A stretch of DNA of 64,000 nucleotides, from the NCBI RefSeq assembly GCF_014648275.1, contig NZ_BMQU01000011.1:1-64000 (forward strand), written 5' to 3'. The translations under genes and the position numbers were made by a program. Numbering within the stretch: position 1 is the first letter of the stretch; the number at the start of each line of letters is the position of its first letter. The notes below the pieces were generated by a model, which saw nothing but the letters and a program-made list of their open reading frames with translations, was not told where the DNA came from and did no database searches. Below are positions 22,623-31,475 of this stretch, in pieces. Source of the DNA: Pseudomonas laurentiana (GTDB lineage Bacteria; Pseudomonadota; Gammaproteobacteria; Pseudomonadales; Pseudomonadaceae).

Positions 22623-22785
22623 TCCGCCATTGGCGGATAAAACGCCGCTGTCAGCAGCGGCACAACTGGCAAATCTGCAAGGCGCCTTCAGGGTCGCCGG
22701 AAAAAGGCATTTGCAAAAGTCCGTATATTCCTTGAGAATATGCGGCCTTTCGGGCACCCGTGCCCGCTGTGCATTACAGATTTGC
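22623..22785 (+). promoter_or_regulatory. Structured leader of the rpsP operon
   Basis: This spacer holds four local hairpins: 22623-22637 (TCCGCCA/TGGCGGA), 22644-22661 (GCCGCTG/CAGCGGC with a TCAG loop), 22722-22744 (CGTATATTC/GAATATGCG, one wobble) and 22751-22766 (CGGGCAC/GTGCCCG). A long-range pair GCAAATCTG (22669-22677) with CAGATTTGC (22777-22785) brackets the last two. The first hairpins may end the ffh transcript; the rest may be a leader controlling the ribosomal protein genes. TTGCAA at 22711 could be a -35, but the -10 is not clear. Confidence 0.5.
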
Positions 22786-22812
22786 AGCACCGACTACAGG
22801 AATGATGTTCAC

Positions 22813-23064
22813 ATGGTAACCATCCGTCTTGCCCGTGGCGGCTCCAAAAAGCGCCCGTTCTACCACCTCACCGTGACCAACAGCCGCAATGCGCGCGACG
22901 GTCGTTTCGTTGAGCGTATTGGCTTCTTCAACCCGGTTGCTGCCGGTGGTGAAGTTCGTCTGTCCGTGAACCAAGAGCGCGCCACCTACTGGCTGAGCCA
23001 AGGTGCACAGCCGTCTGAGCGTGTTGCTCAGCTGCTGAAGGACGCTGCCAAGGCTGCTGCCTGA
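22813..23064 (+). CDS. rpsP: Ribosomal protein bS16
   Basis: The protein is an 83-residue component of the 30S subunit. The N-terminus [19 protein letters not shown] and the segment [13 protein letters not shown] are diagnostic. First gene of the rpsP-rimM-trmD-rplS operon; rimM starts 5 bases after its stop. Confidence 0.98.
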   Translation: MVTIRLARGGSKKRPFYHLTVTNSRNARDGRFVERIGFFNPVAAGGEVRLSVNQERATYWLSQGAQPSERVAQLLKDAAKAAA

Positions 23065-23069
23065 GCAGT

Positions 23070-23606
23070 ATGAACGCGACGCCAGAAAGTGCTGATGACC
23101 TGATCGTTGTTGGCAAGATTTTTTCGGTTCACGGCGTTCGCGGCGAGGTGAAGGTTTATTCCTTTACCGATCCGATTGAAAACCTGTTGTCGTACCGTAA
23201 CTGGACGCTTCGTCGTGATGGTTCGGTAAAACAGGTAGAGCTGGTCAGTGGCCGTTCCACTCAAAAGGATCTGGTCGCCAAGCTCAAAGGGCTCGATGAT
23301 CGTGATGAAGCGCGTCTTCTGAGCGGTTATGAGATTTGCATCTCGCGTAGCCTTTTGCCCAACCTGACCAACGGCGAGTACTACTGGTACCAGCTGGTGG
23401 GTCTGAAAGTCATCGACCAACTCGGGCAACTGTTCGGGAAGATCGATCACCTGTTGGAGACCGGCGCGAACGATGTAATGGTGGTCAAGCCCTGTGCTGG
23501 CAGCCTGGATGATCGCGAGCGGTTGTTGCCCTATACGGAGCAATGCGTGCTGGCAATCGACCTGGGTGCAGGTGAAATGAGGGTGGATTGGGACGCGGAT
23601 TTCTAA
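23070..23606 (+). CDS. rimM: 16S rRNA processing protein RimM
   Basis: RimM assists maturation of the 30S head and binds ribosomal protein S19. The 178-residue protein has the N-terminal RimM domain (VGKIFSVHGVRGEVKVYSF) and the C-terminal PRC barrel (YYWYQLVGLKVID, then TGANDVMVVKP). Standard length and position between rpsP and trmD. Confidence 0.97.
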   Translation: MNATPESADDLIVVGKIFSVHGVRGEVKVYSFTDPIENLLSYRNWTLRRDGSVKQVELVSGRSTQKDLVAKLKGLDDRDEARLLSGYEICISRSLLPNLTNGEYYWYQLVGLKVIDQLGQLFGKIDHLLETGANDVMVVKPCAGSLDDRERLLPYTEQCVLAIDLGAGEMRVDWDADF

Positions 23607-23609
23607 GCA

Positions 23610-24362
23610 ATGGCGAGCCTGCGCGTAGAAGTCATCACGTTGTTCCCCGAGATGTTCTCGGCCATCAGTGAGTACGGCATTACCAGCCGCGCGGTGAAAC
23701 AGGGGTTGTTGCAACTGACCTGCTGGAACCCGCGGGACTACACCACAGATCGTCACCATACGGTGGATGATCGGCCGTTTGGCGGTGGTCCGGGCATGGT
23801 AATGAAGATCAAGCCTCTGGAAGATGCCTTGGTGAATGCCAGGCAAGCAACTGGAGGGGCGGCGAAGGTCATTTACCTGTCGCCACAAGGCCGCAGGCTG
23901 ACTCAGTCGGCGGTTAAAGACCTGGCCACGTCTGAGTCGTTGATTCTGATTGCCGGTCGTTATGAAGGCATTGACGAGCGTTTTATTGAAGCTCATGTCG
24001 ATGAAGAGTGGTCGATTGGTGACTATGTCCTGTCCGGTGGCGAGCTGCCGGCGATGGTACTGATCGATGCGGTTACGCGGCTGCTGCCCGGAGCTTTAGG
24101 GCATGCGGACTCGGCGGAGGAAGATTCCTTCACTGATGGTCTGCTTGATTGCCCGCATTACACCCGTCCGGAGGTGTATGCGGATCAGCGTGTTCCCGAC
24201 GTGTTGCTAAGTGGCAACCATGCACACATCCGGCGATGGCGTTTACAGCAGTCCCTTGGGCGGACCTATGAACGACGCGCCGATCTTCTGGAAAGTCGCT
24301 CACTTTCTGGAGAAGAGAAGAAGCTGCTCGAGGAGTATCTCCGCGGGCGGGACGATAGTTAA
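23610..24362 (+). CDS. trmD: tRNA (guanine-N1)-methyltransferase
   Basis: TrmD methylates G37 of tRNAs that read codons starting with C and so prevents +1 frameshifting. The 250-residue protein carries the SPOUT knot region ([11 protein letters not shown] and [23 protein letters not shown]) and the N-terminal VITLFPEMF. It starts 4 bases after rimM and is followed by rplS after 42 bases. Confidence 0.97.
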   Translation: MASLRVEVITLFPEMFSAISEYGITSRAVKQGLLQLTCWNPRDYTTDRHHTVDDRPFGGGPGMVMKIKPLEDALVNARQATGGAAKVIYLSPQGRRLTQSAVKDLATSESLILIAGRYEGIDERFIEAHVDEEWSIGDYVLSGGELPAMVLIDAVTRLLPGALGHADSAEEDSFTDGLLDCPHYTRPEVYADQRVPDVLLSGNHAHIRRWRLQQSLGRTYERRADLLESRSLSGEEKKLLEEYLRGRDDS

Positions 24363-24404
24363 CGTATCGATGGTAGATCCGACGATTTACCTTAGGAGCA
24401 CAGC

Positions 24405-24755
24405 ATGACCAACAAAATCATTCAGCAGATCGAAGCTGAGCAGATGACCAAAGAGATCCCGACCTTTGCCCCGGGCGACACCATCGTGGTTCAGGTGAAA
24501 GTGAAGGAAGGTGATCGCGCTCGTCTGCAGGCTTTCGAAGGCGTTGTTATCGCCAAGCGTAACCGTGGTCTGAACAGTGCTTTCACTGTTCGCAAGATCT
24601 CCAACGGTGTTGGCGTTGAGCGTACTTTCCAGACCTACAGCCCGCAAATCGACAGCCTGGCCGTGAAACGTCGTGGTGACGTGCGTAAAGCCAAGCTGTA
24701 CTACCTGCGCGACCTGTCCGGTAAAGCCGCTCGCATCAAGGAAAAACTGGCTTAA
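24405..24755 (+). CDS. rplS: Ribosomal protein bL19
   Basis: The 116-residue 50S protein sits at the subunit interface. The motifs [29 protein letters not shown] and [13 protein letters not shown] are typical. Last gene of the operon, ended by a terminator 33 bases after the stop. Confidence 0.98.
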   Translation: MTNKIIQQIEAEQMTKEIPTFAPGDTIVVQVKVKEGDRARLQAFEGVVIAKRNRGLNSAFTVRKISNGVGVERTFQTYSPQIDSLAVKRRGDVRKAKLYYLRDLSGKAARIKEKLA

Positions 24756-24787
24756 GTCCAGTTTGACCGGCGGCTGCGGCCGCCATG

Positions 24788-24817
24788 CGAAAAAAGCAGC
24801 CTTCGGGCTGCTTTTTT
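24788..24817 (+). terminator. Rho-independent terminator of the rpsP-rplS operon
   Basis: GCAGCC (24796-24801), a TTCG tetraloop and GGCTGC (24806-24811), flanked by A and T runs that extend the stem, end in six T. Confidence 0.93.
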
Positions 24818-24843
24818 GTTGCCCGAAATTTGTCCAAGATGTG

Positions 24844-25257
24844 ATGTTAATGAGTAGCAGAGAGCAAGAAATCGAGCGTCGTACCGAGTTGTCGGTGACC
24901 CGTGTAACCAAGGCAGTATTTCCGTCGACCACCAACCACCACAACACCTTGTTTGGTGGCACCGCGCTGGCCTGGATGGATGAAGTGTCATTTATCGCAG
25001 CTACGCGCTTTTGTCGGTTGCCACTGGTTACCGTCTCCACTGACCGTATCGACTTCAAGCACCCGATCGCGGCGGGTTCGATTGTTGAGTTGGTAGGGCG
25101 TGTGGTCAAGGTTGGTAACACCAGCCTCAAGGTTGAGGTTGAGGTGTTTGTCGAGAGCATGACGTGTGACGGCCGAGATAAAGCCATTCACGGTTTGTTC
25201 AGTTTTGTCGCAATAGACGAGGAAAAGCGCCCGGTTCCCGTGCTACCTGGGTTCTAG
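24844..25257 (+). CDS. Acyl-CoA thioesterase (hotdog fold, YciA-like)
   Basis: The 137-residue protein (ATG at 24844; ATG at 24850 is equally possible, and neither has a strong ribosome site) is a single hotdog domain. The segment NTLFGGTALAWMDEVSFIAA includes the catalytic Asp of the helix, followed by DFKHPIAAGSIVELVGRV, as in the acyl-CoA hydrolase family. It would release free fatty acid from CoA esters in the cytosol. It stands alone between the rplS terminator and xerD. Confidence 0.88.
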   Translation: MLMSSREQEIERRTELSVTRVTKAVFPSTTNHHNTLFGGTALAWMDEVSFIAATRFCRLPLVTVSTDRIDFKHPIAAGSIVELVGRVVKVGNTSLKVEVEVFVESMTCDGRDKAIHGLFSFVAIDEEKRPVPVLPGF

Positions 25258-25384
25258 TCGAAACCCGGACGATAGCTTTCCAGGTATGCTCGTGCGGCGT
25301 TTGTGCATTCGGGTTCCCTATGCCGACGGTGTTGTGGAAGACTAGGGGCATTACGCCGTTTCGTTTGCCTGTCATCGAGTCCAC

Positions 25385-26281
25385 ATGCCCGCCCTAGAAC
25401 ACCCGCTGATTGACCAGTTCCTCGATGCCCTGTGGTTGGAAAAGGGCTTGGCCGACAATACCCGTGAGTCTTATCGAAGCGACCTGGCTTTGTTTAACTG
25501 CTGGCTTCAAGAAAAAGGCATTGCGTTGCCTGACGCCGGCCGAGAGTTGATTCTCGATCATCTGGCCTGGCGCCTCGATCAGGCTTACAAGCCGCGTTCG
25601 ACGGCGCGTTTTCTATCGGGCTTGCGTGGCTTCTATCGTTACCTGTTGCGGGAGAAGCTGATTGCCACCGACCCGACGTTGCTGGTGGAGATGCCGCAAT
25701 TGGGCAGGCCGCTGCCCAAGTCGCTATCGGAGGCTGATGTCGAGGCCCTGTTAAAGGCCCCCGACCTCAGCCAGCCTATCGGTCAGCGTGACCGTGCCAT
25801 GCTCGAAGTACTCTATGCCTGCGGGTTGCGGGTGACCGAGCTGGTCAGCCTGACGCTTGATCAGGTCAACCTGCGCCAAGGTGTATTGCGGGTGATGGGC
25901 AAGGGCAGCAAGGAGCGCCTGGTGCCCATGGGGGAGGAGGCCGTGGTGTGGGTCGAGCGGTTTTTGCGTAACGGCCGCAATGAGTTGCTTGGGGAGCGCC
26001 CGAGCGATGTGCTGTTTCCGAGCCAGCGCGGTGAACAGATGACTCGGCAGACGTTCTGGCATCGGATCAAGCACCAGGCGCTGGTTGCCGGGATCGACAA
26101 GGCGTTGTCACCGCATACCTTGCGTCATGCATTTGCCACGCATCTGCTCAATCACGGTGCCGACCTGCGCGTGGTGCAGATGCTGCTGGGGCATAGTGAC
26201 CTGTCGACCACGCAAATCTATACCCACGTGGCCAGGGCTCGCCTGCAGGAACTGCATGCACAGCATCACCCCCGGGGTTGA
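25385..26281 (+). CDS. xerD: Site-specific tyrosine recombinase XerD
   Basis: With XerC it resolves chromosome dimers at dif. The 298-residue protein has the N-terminal SAM-like core-binding domain and the catalytic domain with all residues in place: Arg149 (CGLRVTEL), Lys173, His244 and Arg247 (SPHTLRH), His270 (LLGHSD) and Tyr279 (QIYTH). The N-terminus (LIDQFLDALWLEKGLADNT) and the dsbC gene downstream are typical for XerD rather than XerC or an integrase. Confidence 0.95.
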   Translation: MPALEHPLIDQFLDALWLEKGLADNTRESYRSDLALFNCWLQEKGIALPDAGRELILDHLAWRLDQAYKPRSTARFLSGLRGFYRYLLREKLIATDPTLLVEMPQLGRPLPKSLSEADVEALLKAPDLSQPIGQRDRAMLEVLYACGLRVTELVSLTLDQVNLRQGVLRVMGKGSKERLVPMGEEAVVWVERFLRNGRNELLGERPSDVLFPSQRGEQMTRQTFWHRIKHQALVAGIDKALSPHTLRHAFATHLLNHGADLRVVQMLLGHSDLSTTQIYTHVARARLQELHAQHHPRG

Positions 26282-26418
26282 CGGCATATGTCGTACACAG
26301 TCGGAGTGGCGCGGCTTCTGTGGTAGGCTTGGACGGTTTAGCTTTTCAGGCGATGGACCCCGCGTGTTTCCGGCACGGCCTGGCCGTCCACAGCCCTTGT
26401 CCGCCTTCAGGAGTTCCC

Positions 26419-27150
26419 ATGCGCGTGACCCAGATTTTTGCCGCCGCCGCACTGGCGTTGGTCAGTACCTTTGCCGCGGCTGCCGATGATGCCGAGCAGA
26501 CCATTCGCAAGACCCTGCAGTCGCTTCAGCTGGATGTGCCAGTGGAGAGCGTTGCGGCCAGCCCGCTCAATGGCCTGTATGAGGTCAAACTCAAGGGCGG
26601 GCGCGTGCTCTATGCCAGTGCCGATGGCCAGTTTGTCATGCAGGGCTACCTGTTTCAGATCCAGGATGGCAAGCCAGTCAACCTGACCGAAAAAGCCGAG
26701 CGCCAGGCAATCGCCAAGACCATCAACGGCATTCCAGCCGGAGAAATGGTGGTTTATCCTGCGGTTGGCCAAGCCAAGTCGCACATTACCGTTTTTACCG
26801 ACACCACCTGCCCCTACTGCCACAAGCTGCACGCTGAAGTGCCTGAGTTGAACAAGCGGGGCATTGAAGTGCGTTATGTCGCCTTCCCGCGTCAGGGCCT
26901 CGGCTCACCAGGTGACGAGCAGTTGCAGGCGGTCTGGTGTTCCAGCGACCGCAAGGGCGCATTGGACAAGATGATCGACGGCAAGGAAATCAAGGCGGCC
27001 AAGTGTGCCAACCCAGTCAGTAAGCAGTTCCAGCTGGGTCAGTCGATTGGCGTCAACGGTACACCAGCCATTGTGCTGGAGAACGGTCAGGTGATTCCAG
27101 GTTACCAACCTGCTGCGCAGGTGGCCAAGCTGGCGCTGGCCGACAAGTAA
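26419..27150 (+). CDS. dsbC: Thiol:disulfide interchange protein DsbC
   Basis: DsbC is a periplasmic disulfide isomerase. The 243-residue protein starts at ATG 26419 behind a CAGGAG ribosome site. It has a Sec signal peptide (to about residue 21), an N-terminal dimerisation domain, and a thioredoxin-fold domain with active site CPYC (131-134). The cis-proline loop NGTPAIVL and the structural cysteine pair (WCSS and AAKC) are also present. The xerD-dsbC-hom order is the common gammaproteobacterial arrangement. Confidence 0.96.
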   Translation: MRVTQIFAAAALALVSTFAAAADDAEQTIRKTLQSLQLDVPVESVAASPLNGLYEVKLKGGRVLYASADGQFVMQGYLFQIQDGKPVNLTEKAERQAIAKTINGIPAGEMVVYPAVGQAKSHITVFTDTTCPYCHKLHAEVPELNKRGIEVRYVAFPRQGLGSPGDEQLQAVWCSSDRKGALDKMIDGKEIKAAKCANPVSKQFQLGQSIGVNGTPAIVLENGQVIPGYQPAAQVAKLALADK

Positions 27151-27229
27151 TTCAATCGCGAGCCGCGACCTGAGGTCGTGGCTGTTTTCACGACCGGTCT
27201 CATGCCGGTCGTTTAATGGGGAGTTCACA

Positions 27230-28534
27230 GTGAAACCGGTCAAAGTAGGCATCTGTGGGTTGGGGACCGTCGGTGGCGGTACCTTCAATGTACTTCAGCG
27301 TAACGCCGAGGAGATTGCCCGCCGCGCCGGGCGTGGAATCGAAGTGGCACAAATTGCCATGCGTTCGCAAAACCCGAATTGCCAGATTACCGGTACCCCC
27401 ATTACCGCTGACGTGTTCGAGGTCGCGAGCAACCCTGAGATTGATATCGTCATCGAGTTGATCGGTGGTTACACCATCGCCCGCGACCTGGTGCTCAAAG
27501 CCATCGAGAATGGCAAGCACGTGGTCACTGCGAACAAGGCGCTGATCGCTGTGCATGGCAACGAAATTTTCGCCAAGGCCCGCGAGAAGGGCGTTATCGT
27601 CGCCTTCGAAGCGGCGGTTGCAGGCGGCATTCCGGTGATCAAGGCCATTCGTGAAGGTCTCTCTGCCAACCGCATCAACTGGGTCGCCGGGATCATCAAC
27701 GGCACCGGTAACTTCATCCTCACCGAAATGCGTGAGAAAGGCCGTGCTTTCCCCGATGTGCTGGCCGAAGCCCAGGCATTGGGCTACGCCGAAGCCGATC
27801 CGACCTTCGACGTCGAAGGTATCGATGCCGCGCACAAACTGACCATCCTGGCATCCATTGCCTTTGGTATTCCGCTGCAGTTCGACAAGGCCTATACCGA
27901 AGGCATCACCAAGTTGACCACGGCCGACGTCAACTACGCCGAGGCGCTGGGCTATCGCATCAAGCACCTGGGTGTGGCTCGTAGCACCGTCAACGGTATC
28001 GAGCTGCGCGTCCATCCGACGCTGATCCCGGCTGACCGCCTGATTGCCAATGTAAATGGCGTGATGAACGCTGTGATGGTCAATGGCGATGCGGCGGGTT
28101 CGACCTTGTTCTACGGCGCGGGCGCCGGTATGGAACCGACGGCCTCTTCGGTTGTTGCCGACCTGGTGGACGTGGTTCGTGCCATGACCTCGGACCCGGA
28201 AAACCGTGTTCCACACCTGGCGTTCCAGCCTGACTCACTGTCCGCTCACCCGATCCTGCCGATCGAAGCCTGTGAGAGTGCTTACTACCTGCGTATCCAG
28301 GCCAAGGATCATCCGGGCGTACTGGCTCAGGTGGCGAGCATCCTCTCGGAGCGTGGTATCAATATCGAATCGATCATGCAGAAGGAAGTCGAGGAGCATG
28401 ACGGCCTGGTGCCAATGATCCTGCTGACTCACCGAGTGCTCGAACAGCGTATGAACGATGCCATCACCGCACTGGAAGCCCTGCAGGATGTCGTGGGCAA
28501 TGTGGTGCGTATTCGCGTCGAACAACTGAACTGA
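27230..28534 (+). CDS. hom: Homoserine dehydrogenase
   Basis: It reduces aspartate semialdehyde to homoserine for threonine and methionine. The 434-residue monofunctional enzyme has an N-terminal NAD(P)-binding domain (VGICGLGTVGGGT) and the catalytic domain with GIINGTGNFIL and the AEADPTFDVEG motif. A C-terminal ACT domain (about residues 350-432) is the usual site of threonine feedback. It uses a GTG start at 27230 with GGGGAG seven bases upstream. thrC follows 27 bases after it. Confidence 0.97.
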   Translation: MKPVKVGICGLGTVGGGTFNVLQRNAEEIARRAGRGIEVAQIAMRSQNPNCQITGTPITADVFEVASNPEIDIVIELIGGYTIARDLVLKAIENGKHVVTANKALIAVHGNEIFAKAREKGVIVAFEAAVAGGIPVIKAIREGLSANRINWVAGIINGTGNFILTEMREKGRAFPDVLAEAQALGYAEADPTFDVEGIDAAHKLTILASIAFGIPLQFDKAYTEGITKLTTADVNYAEALGYRIKHLGVARSTVNGIELRVHPTLIPADRLIANVNGVMNAVMVNGDAAGSTLFYGAGAGMEPTASSVVADLVDVVRAMTSDPENRVPHLAFQPDSLSAHPILPIEACESAYYLRIQAKDHPGVLAQVASILSERGINIESIMQKEVEEHDGLVPMILLTHRVLEQRMNDAITALEALQDVVGNVVRIRVEQLN

Positions 28535-28561
28535 GCAGTCTTTGCGTTAGAGGAATAGGTC

Positions 28562-29971
28562 ATGCGTTACATCAGTACCCGCGGCCAGGCACCGGCCCTG
28601 AATTTCGAAGACGTGTTGCTGGCAGGTCTCGCCAGCGATGGCGGCCTGTACGTGCCTGAGAACCTGCCACGCTTCACCCAGGAAGAGATCGCTTCCTGGG
28701 CTGGTCTGCCGTACCACGAGTTGGCGTTCCGAGTGATGCGTCCGTTCGTCACCGGCAGCATTGCCGATGCCGATTTCAAGAAAATTCTCGAAGAAACCTA
28801 CGGTGAGTTCGCCCACGCTGCCGTTGCCCCACTGCGTCAGTTGAACAGCAACGAGTGGGTGCTTGAGCTGTTCCACGGCCCGACCCTGGCGTTCAAGGAT
28901 TTCGCCCTGCAACTGCTGGGTCGCCTGCTGGACCACGTTCTGGTCAAGCGCGGCGAGCGCGTGGTGATTATCGGCGCTACCAGTGGTGACACCGGTTCGG
29001 CTGCCATCGAAGGCTGCCGCCGTTGCGACAACGTCGATATCTTCATCCTGCACCCGCACCAGCGAGTTTCCGAAGTTCAGCGCCGCCAGATGACAACCAT
29101 CTTCGGTGAGAACATCCACAACATCGCGATCGAAGGTAACTTCGATGACTGCCAGGAAATGGTCAAGGCCAGCTTCGCCGACCAGGGCTTCCTCAAGGGT
29201 ACGCGCCTAGTGGCAGTGAACTCGATCAACTGGGCGCGGATCATGGCCCAGATCGTCTACTACTTCCATGCGGCCCTGCAGTTGGGTGGCCCGGCGCGTT
29301 CGGTCGCTTTCTCGGTGCCAACCGGCAACTTCGGTGACATCTTCGCAGGCTACCTGGCGCGTAATATGGGCTTGCCGATCAGCCAGCTGATCGTCGCGAC
29401 CAACCGCAACGACATCCTGCACCGCTTCATGAGCGGCAACCAGTACGTCAAGGAAACCCTGCACGCGACCCTGTCGCCGTCGATGGACATCATGGTCTCG
29501 TCGAACTTCGAGCGCCTGCTGTTCGACCTGCACGGGCGTAACGGTGCGGCTATCGCTGAGCTGATGGACAACTTCAAGCAGGGTGGCGGTTTCAGCGTCG
29601 AGCAAGATCGCTGGACCGAAGCTCGCAAGCTGTTCGATTCGTTGGCAGTGGATGACGCGCAAACCTGCGAGACCATTGCAGACGTCTTTGCACAGACCGG
29701 TGAAGTACTCGATCCGCACACTGCGATCGGGGTCAAGGCCGCTCGTGAGTGCCGTCGTAGCCTGGACACCCCAATGGTGATTCTGGGTACTGCGCATCCC
29801 GTCAAGTTCCCGGAAGCGGTAGAGAAAGCCGGTGTTGGCAAGGCGCTTGAGCTGCCGGCTCACCTGGCCGATCTGTTCAGCCGTGAAGAAAAATGCACGG
29901 TATTGGCGAATGACCTCAAGGCTGTACAAGCCTTTGTCAGCCAGCATGGCAATCGCGGCAAGCCGCTGTGA
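28562..29971 (+). CDS. thrC: Threonine synthase
   Basis: This PLP enzyme converts phosphohomoserine to threonine. The 469-residue protein has the class II threonine synthase layout, PLP lysine in TLAFKDFALQ (Lys112), the phosphate-binding loop GATSGDTGSAA and the PTGNFGD segment. It forms an operon with hom and ends at a clear terminator. No homoserine kinase gene (thrB) is in the window; in Pseudomonas it is usually encoded elsewhere. Confidence 0.97.
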   Translation: MRYISTRGQAPALNFEDVLLAGLASDGGLYVPENLPRFTQEEIASWAGLPYHELAFRVMRPFVTGSIADADFKKILEETYGEFAHAAVAPLRQLNSNEWVLELFHGPTLAFKDFALQLLGRLLDHVLVKRGERVVIIGATSGDTGSAAIEGCRRCDNVDIFILHPHQRVSEVQRRQMTTIFGENIHNIAIEGNFDDCQEMVKASFADQGFLKGTRLVAVNSINWARIMAQIVYYFHAALQLGGPARSVAFSVPTGNFGDIFAGYLARNMGLPISQLIVATNRNDILHRFMSGNQYVKETLHATLSPSMDIMVSSNFERLLFDLHGRNGAAIAELMDNFKQGGGFSVEQDRWTEARKLFDSLAVDDAQTCETIADVFAQTGEVLDPHTAIGVKAARECRRSLDTPMVILGTAHPVKFPEAVEKAGVGKALELPAHLADLFSREEKCTVLANDLKAVQAFVSQHGNRGKPL

Positions 29972-29988
29972 TCGGCTGATCTGAAAAA

Positions 29989-30018
29989 GAAAACCCGTCA
30001 TTTGACGGGTTTTTTTTC
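29989..30018 (+). terminator. Rho-independent terminator of hom-thrC
   Basis: AACCCGTC, an ATTT loop (30000-30003) and GACGGGTT, with an A-run before and eight T after. Confidence 0.92.
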
Positions 30019-30151
30019 GATTGTGTTTATTGCCGTTCAATGTGGACTTATCCCGGCAGCGTTTCGGATTTGTCCTATGGGATCTGCGAAAGGGGTTTTC
30101 TAGAGTGTACCTGCGTGCGTGACCGATCACGTCAGCTACAGGAAACCCCTT

Positions 30152-30613
30152 ATGCAAACCCTTAATGTCCTGGTGCTTCAAGAGCGGCCCTTTCAGTTGA
30201 TGGCATTGCATCAAATGCTCAACGCAAACGGGGTGTTTAATGTGCTGACCGCCGATACCCTGGCGTCGGCCATGGATGTACTCACGCGTTGCAACCGGGT
30301 CGACCTGTTGATCTGCGATGAGGCCATGGCAGAGCCGGAGTGTGAGGCGTTACTGGCGCACTTGCTCGATCATCCGGGCGTCAGGGCAATGCTCGTTGTC
30401 GGTGCGGTAGATGCCACGTCACCCAACAGCCTTTGCACCAGAGCGCGCGCGCAAGGGGTATGGGTGTTGGGTTGCCTGCCATGGCCTGTTACGGTGCCGG
30501 CGCTGGACCAGCAGTTGCGCCGCTACCGTGAAGGGTATTCATGTGGCAGCGCACGGTCCCAATCGCTGATGTTGACTCAAGGCGCCTGTACCGCAGCATC
30601 TGCTGCCCGCTGA
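30152..30613 (+). CDS. Degenerate receiver-domain protein
   Basis: The 153-residue protein (ATG at 30152, with AGGAAA upstream) reads like a stand-alone response-regulator receiver: LNVLVLQERPFQLMAL for the first strand, VDLLICDEAM with an aspartate at the phosphoacceptor place, and MLVVGAVDA for the fourth strand. The acidic pair after strand one is replaced (QERP) and the conserved Lys before Pro near the end is missing (CLPWPV), so normal phosphorylation is doubtful. There is no output domain. Its 3' end overlaps the convergent binding-protein gene by 37 bases. Confidence 0.68.
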   Translation: MQTLNVLVLQERPFQLMALHQMLNANGVFNVLTADTLASAMDVLTRCNRVDLLICDEAMAEPECEALLAHLLDHPGVRAMLVVGAVDATSPNSLCTRARAQGVWVLGCLPWPVTVPALDQQLRRYREGYSCGSARSQSLMLTQGACTAASAAR

Positions 30614-31455
30614 TCGAAGAAGTGTCGGGCGTCATTCAGGTAGCTATCGCGCAGTTCCGGGTCCAGCCAGCGGGCATATGCGGTTGGCATCAGGTCGCGG
30701 CGCAGTGATTGCAGCAACTGATCGATGTGCTTGATAGCCTCGTTACCTTGCGGGGTATCCGAACAGCCAACGTGGGTGAACTGATAGCGCGGGATGCCTT
30801 TTAGCGGGTACACCGTCAGATGGTCTGCACTCAGTTGCTGCTGTTTGCTCAGGTAGCGAATTTCCGGAAGATAGCCCAGTAACAGGTGCAGACGGCCCAG
30901 GTGCTGCATCTGCAGCAGGTTGGTCACGGCATCGTTGCCGTAGTGGCGATTCAGGGTTTCCTGGGGGGCGGCTTTCAACATTTCGTCGACAGCCGGGCCG
31001 TAACTGCGTTCGGCGACGATGCCGAGCTTGAGCAGGCGACTGGCCAGCAGTGCCTCCAGATCAACCTTGCCATCCTTGAGGAACGGTGCGATCAGCGAGG
31101 TATCTTGCTTGCGTACCACCAGCCCGTTACTCAGTGCGCCGAGGTTCGGGATTGAATACGTCACATAGCGGTCGCGTTCAGGCGTCCAGATCAGCGTCGG
31201 GTCGCAGGTGAAGGAGGGGGACTGCAGCATTTGCAGCGCCCGCGCACGGTTGACCCTGACAATGCTGTGATCGTATTCGGGCATGTTGGCGATCAGCTCT
31301 GTGAGTAACTGGTCGACGACACCCTGGCCTTTCTGTGGTCCTTCAAAGATCGTCAGGGGTGGGAGATCGCGCAGTAACCAAATCAGTGTCTCCTTGGCCC
31401 AGGCGGACGCCGGCAGAGTAATGCCGAGCATCATGCCCAGCACCACGCCGAGCAT
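30577..31455 (-). CDS. Periplasmic substrate-binding-like protein (TIGR02285-type)
   Basis: The 292-residue protein has a short Sec signal peptide (cleavage likely after PASAWA) and then a bilobed periplasmic binding fold with the segment TLIWLLRDLPPLTIFEGPQKGQG. The family is related to SBP_bac_3 amino-acid binders, but no ABC permease genes lie nearby, so it may be an orphan sensor or binding protein. It overlaps the receiver-like gene at its 3' end and starts 21 bases after the stop of the CoA-transferase gene, with which it may be co-transcribed. Confidence 0.78.
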   Translation of the reverse strand: MLGVVLGMMLGITLPASAWAKETLIWLLRDLPPLTIFEGPQKGQGVVDQLLTELIANMPEYDHSIVRVNRARALQMLQSPSFTCDPTLIWTPERDRYVTYSIPNLGALSNGLVVRKQDTSLIAPFLKDGKVDLEALLASRLLKLGIVAERSYGPAVDEMLKAAPQETLNRHYGNDAVTNLLQMQHLGRLHLLLGYLPEIRYLSKQQQLSADHLTVYPLKGIPRYQFTHVGCSDTPQGNEAIKHIDQLLQSLRRDLMPTAYARWLDPELRDSYLNDARHFFDQRAADAAVQAP

Positions 31456-31475
31456 GTTCCGCTTGCGTGCCCTGT

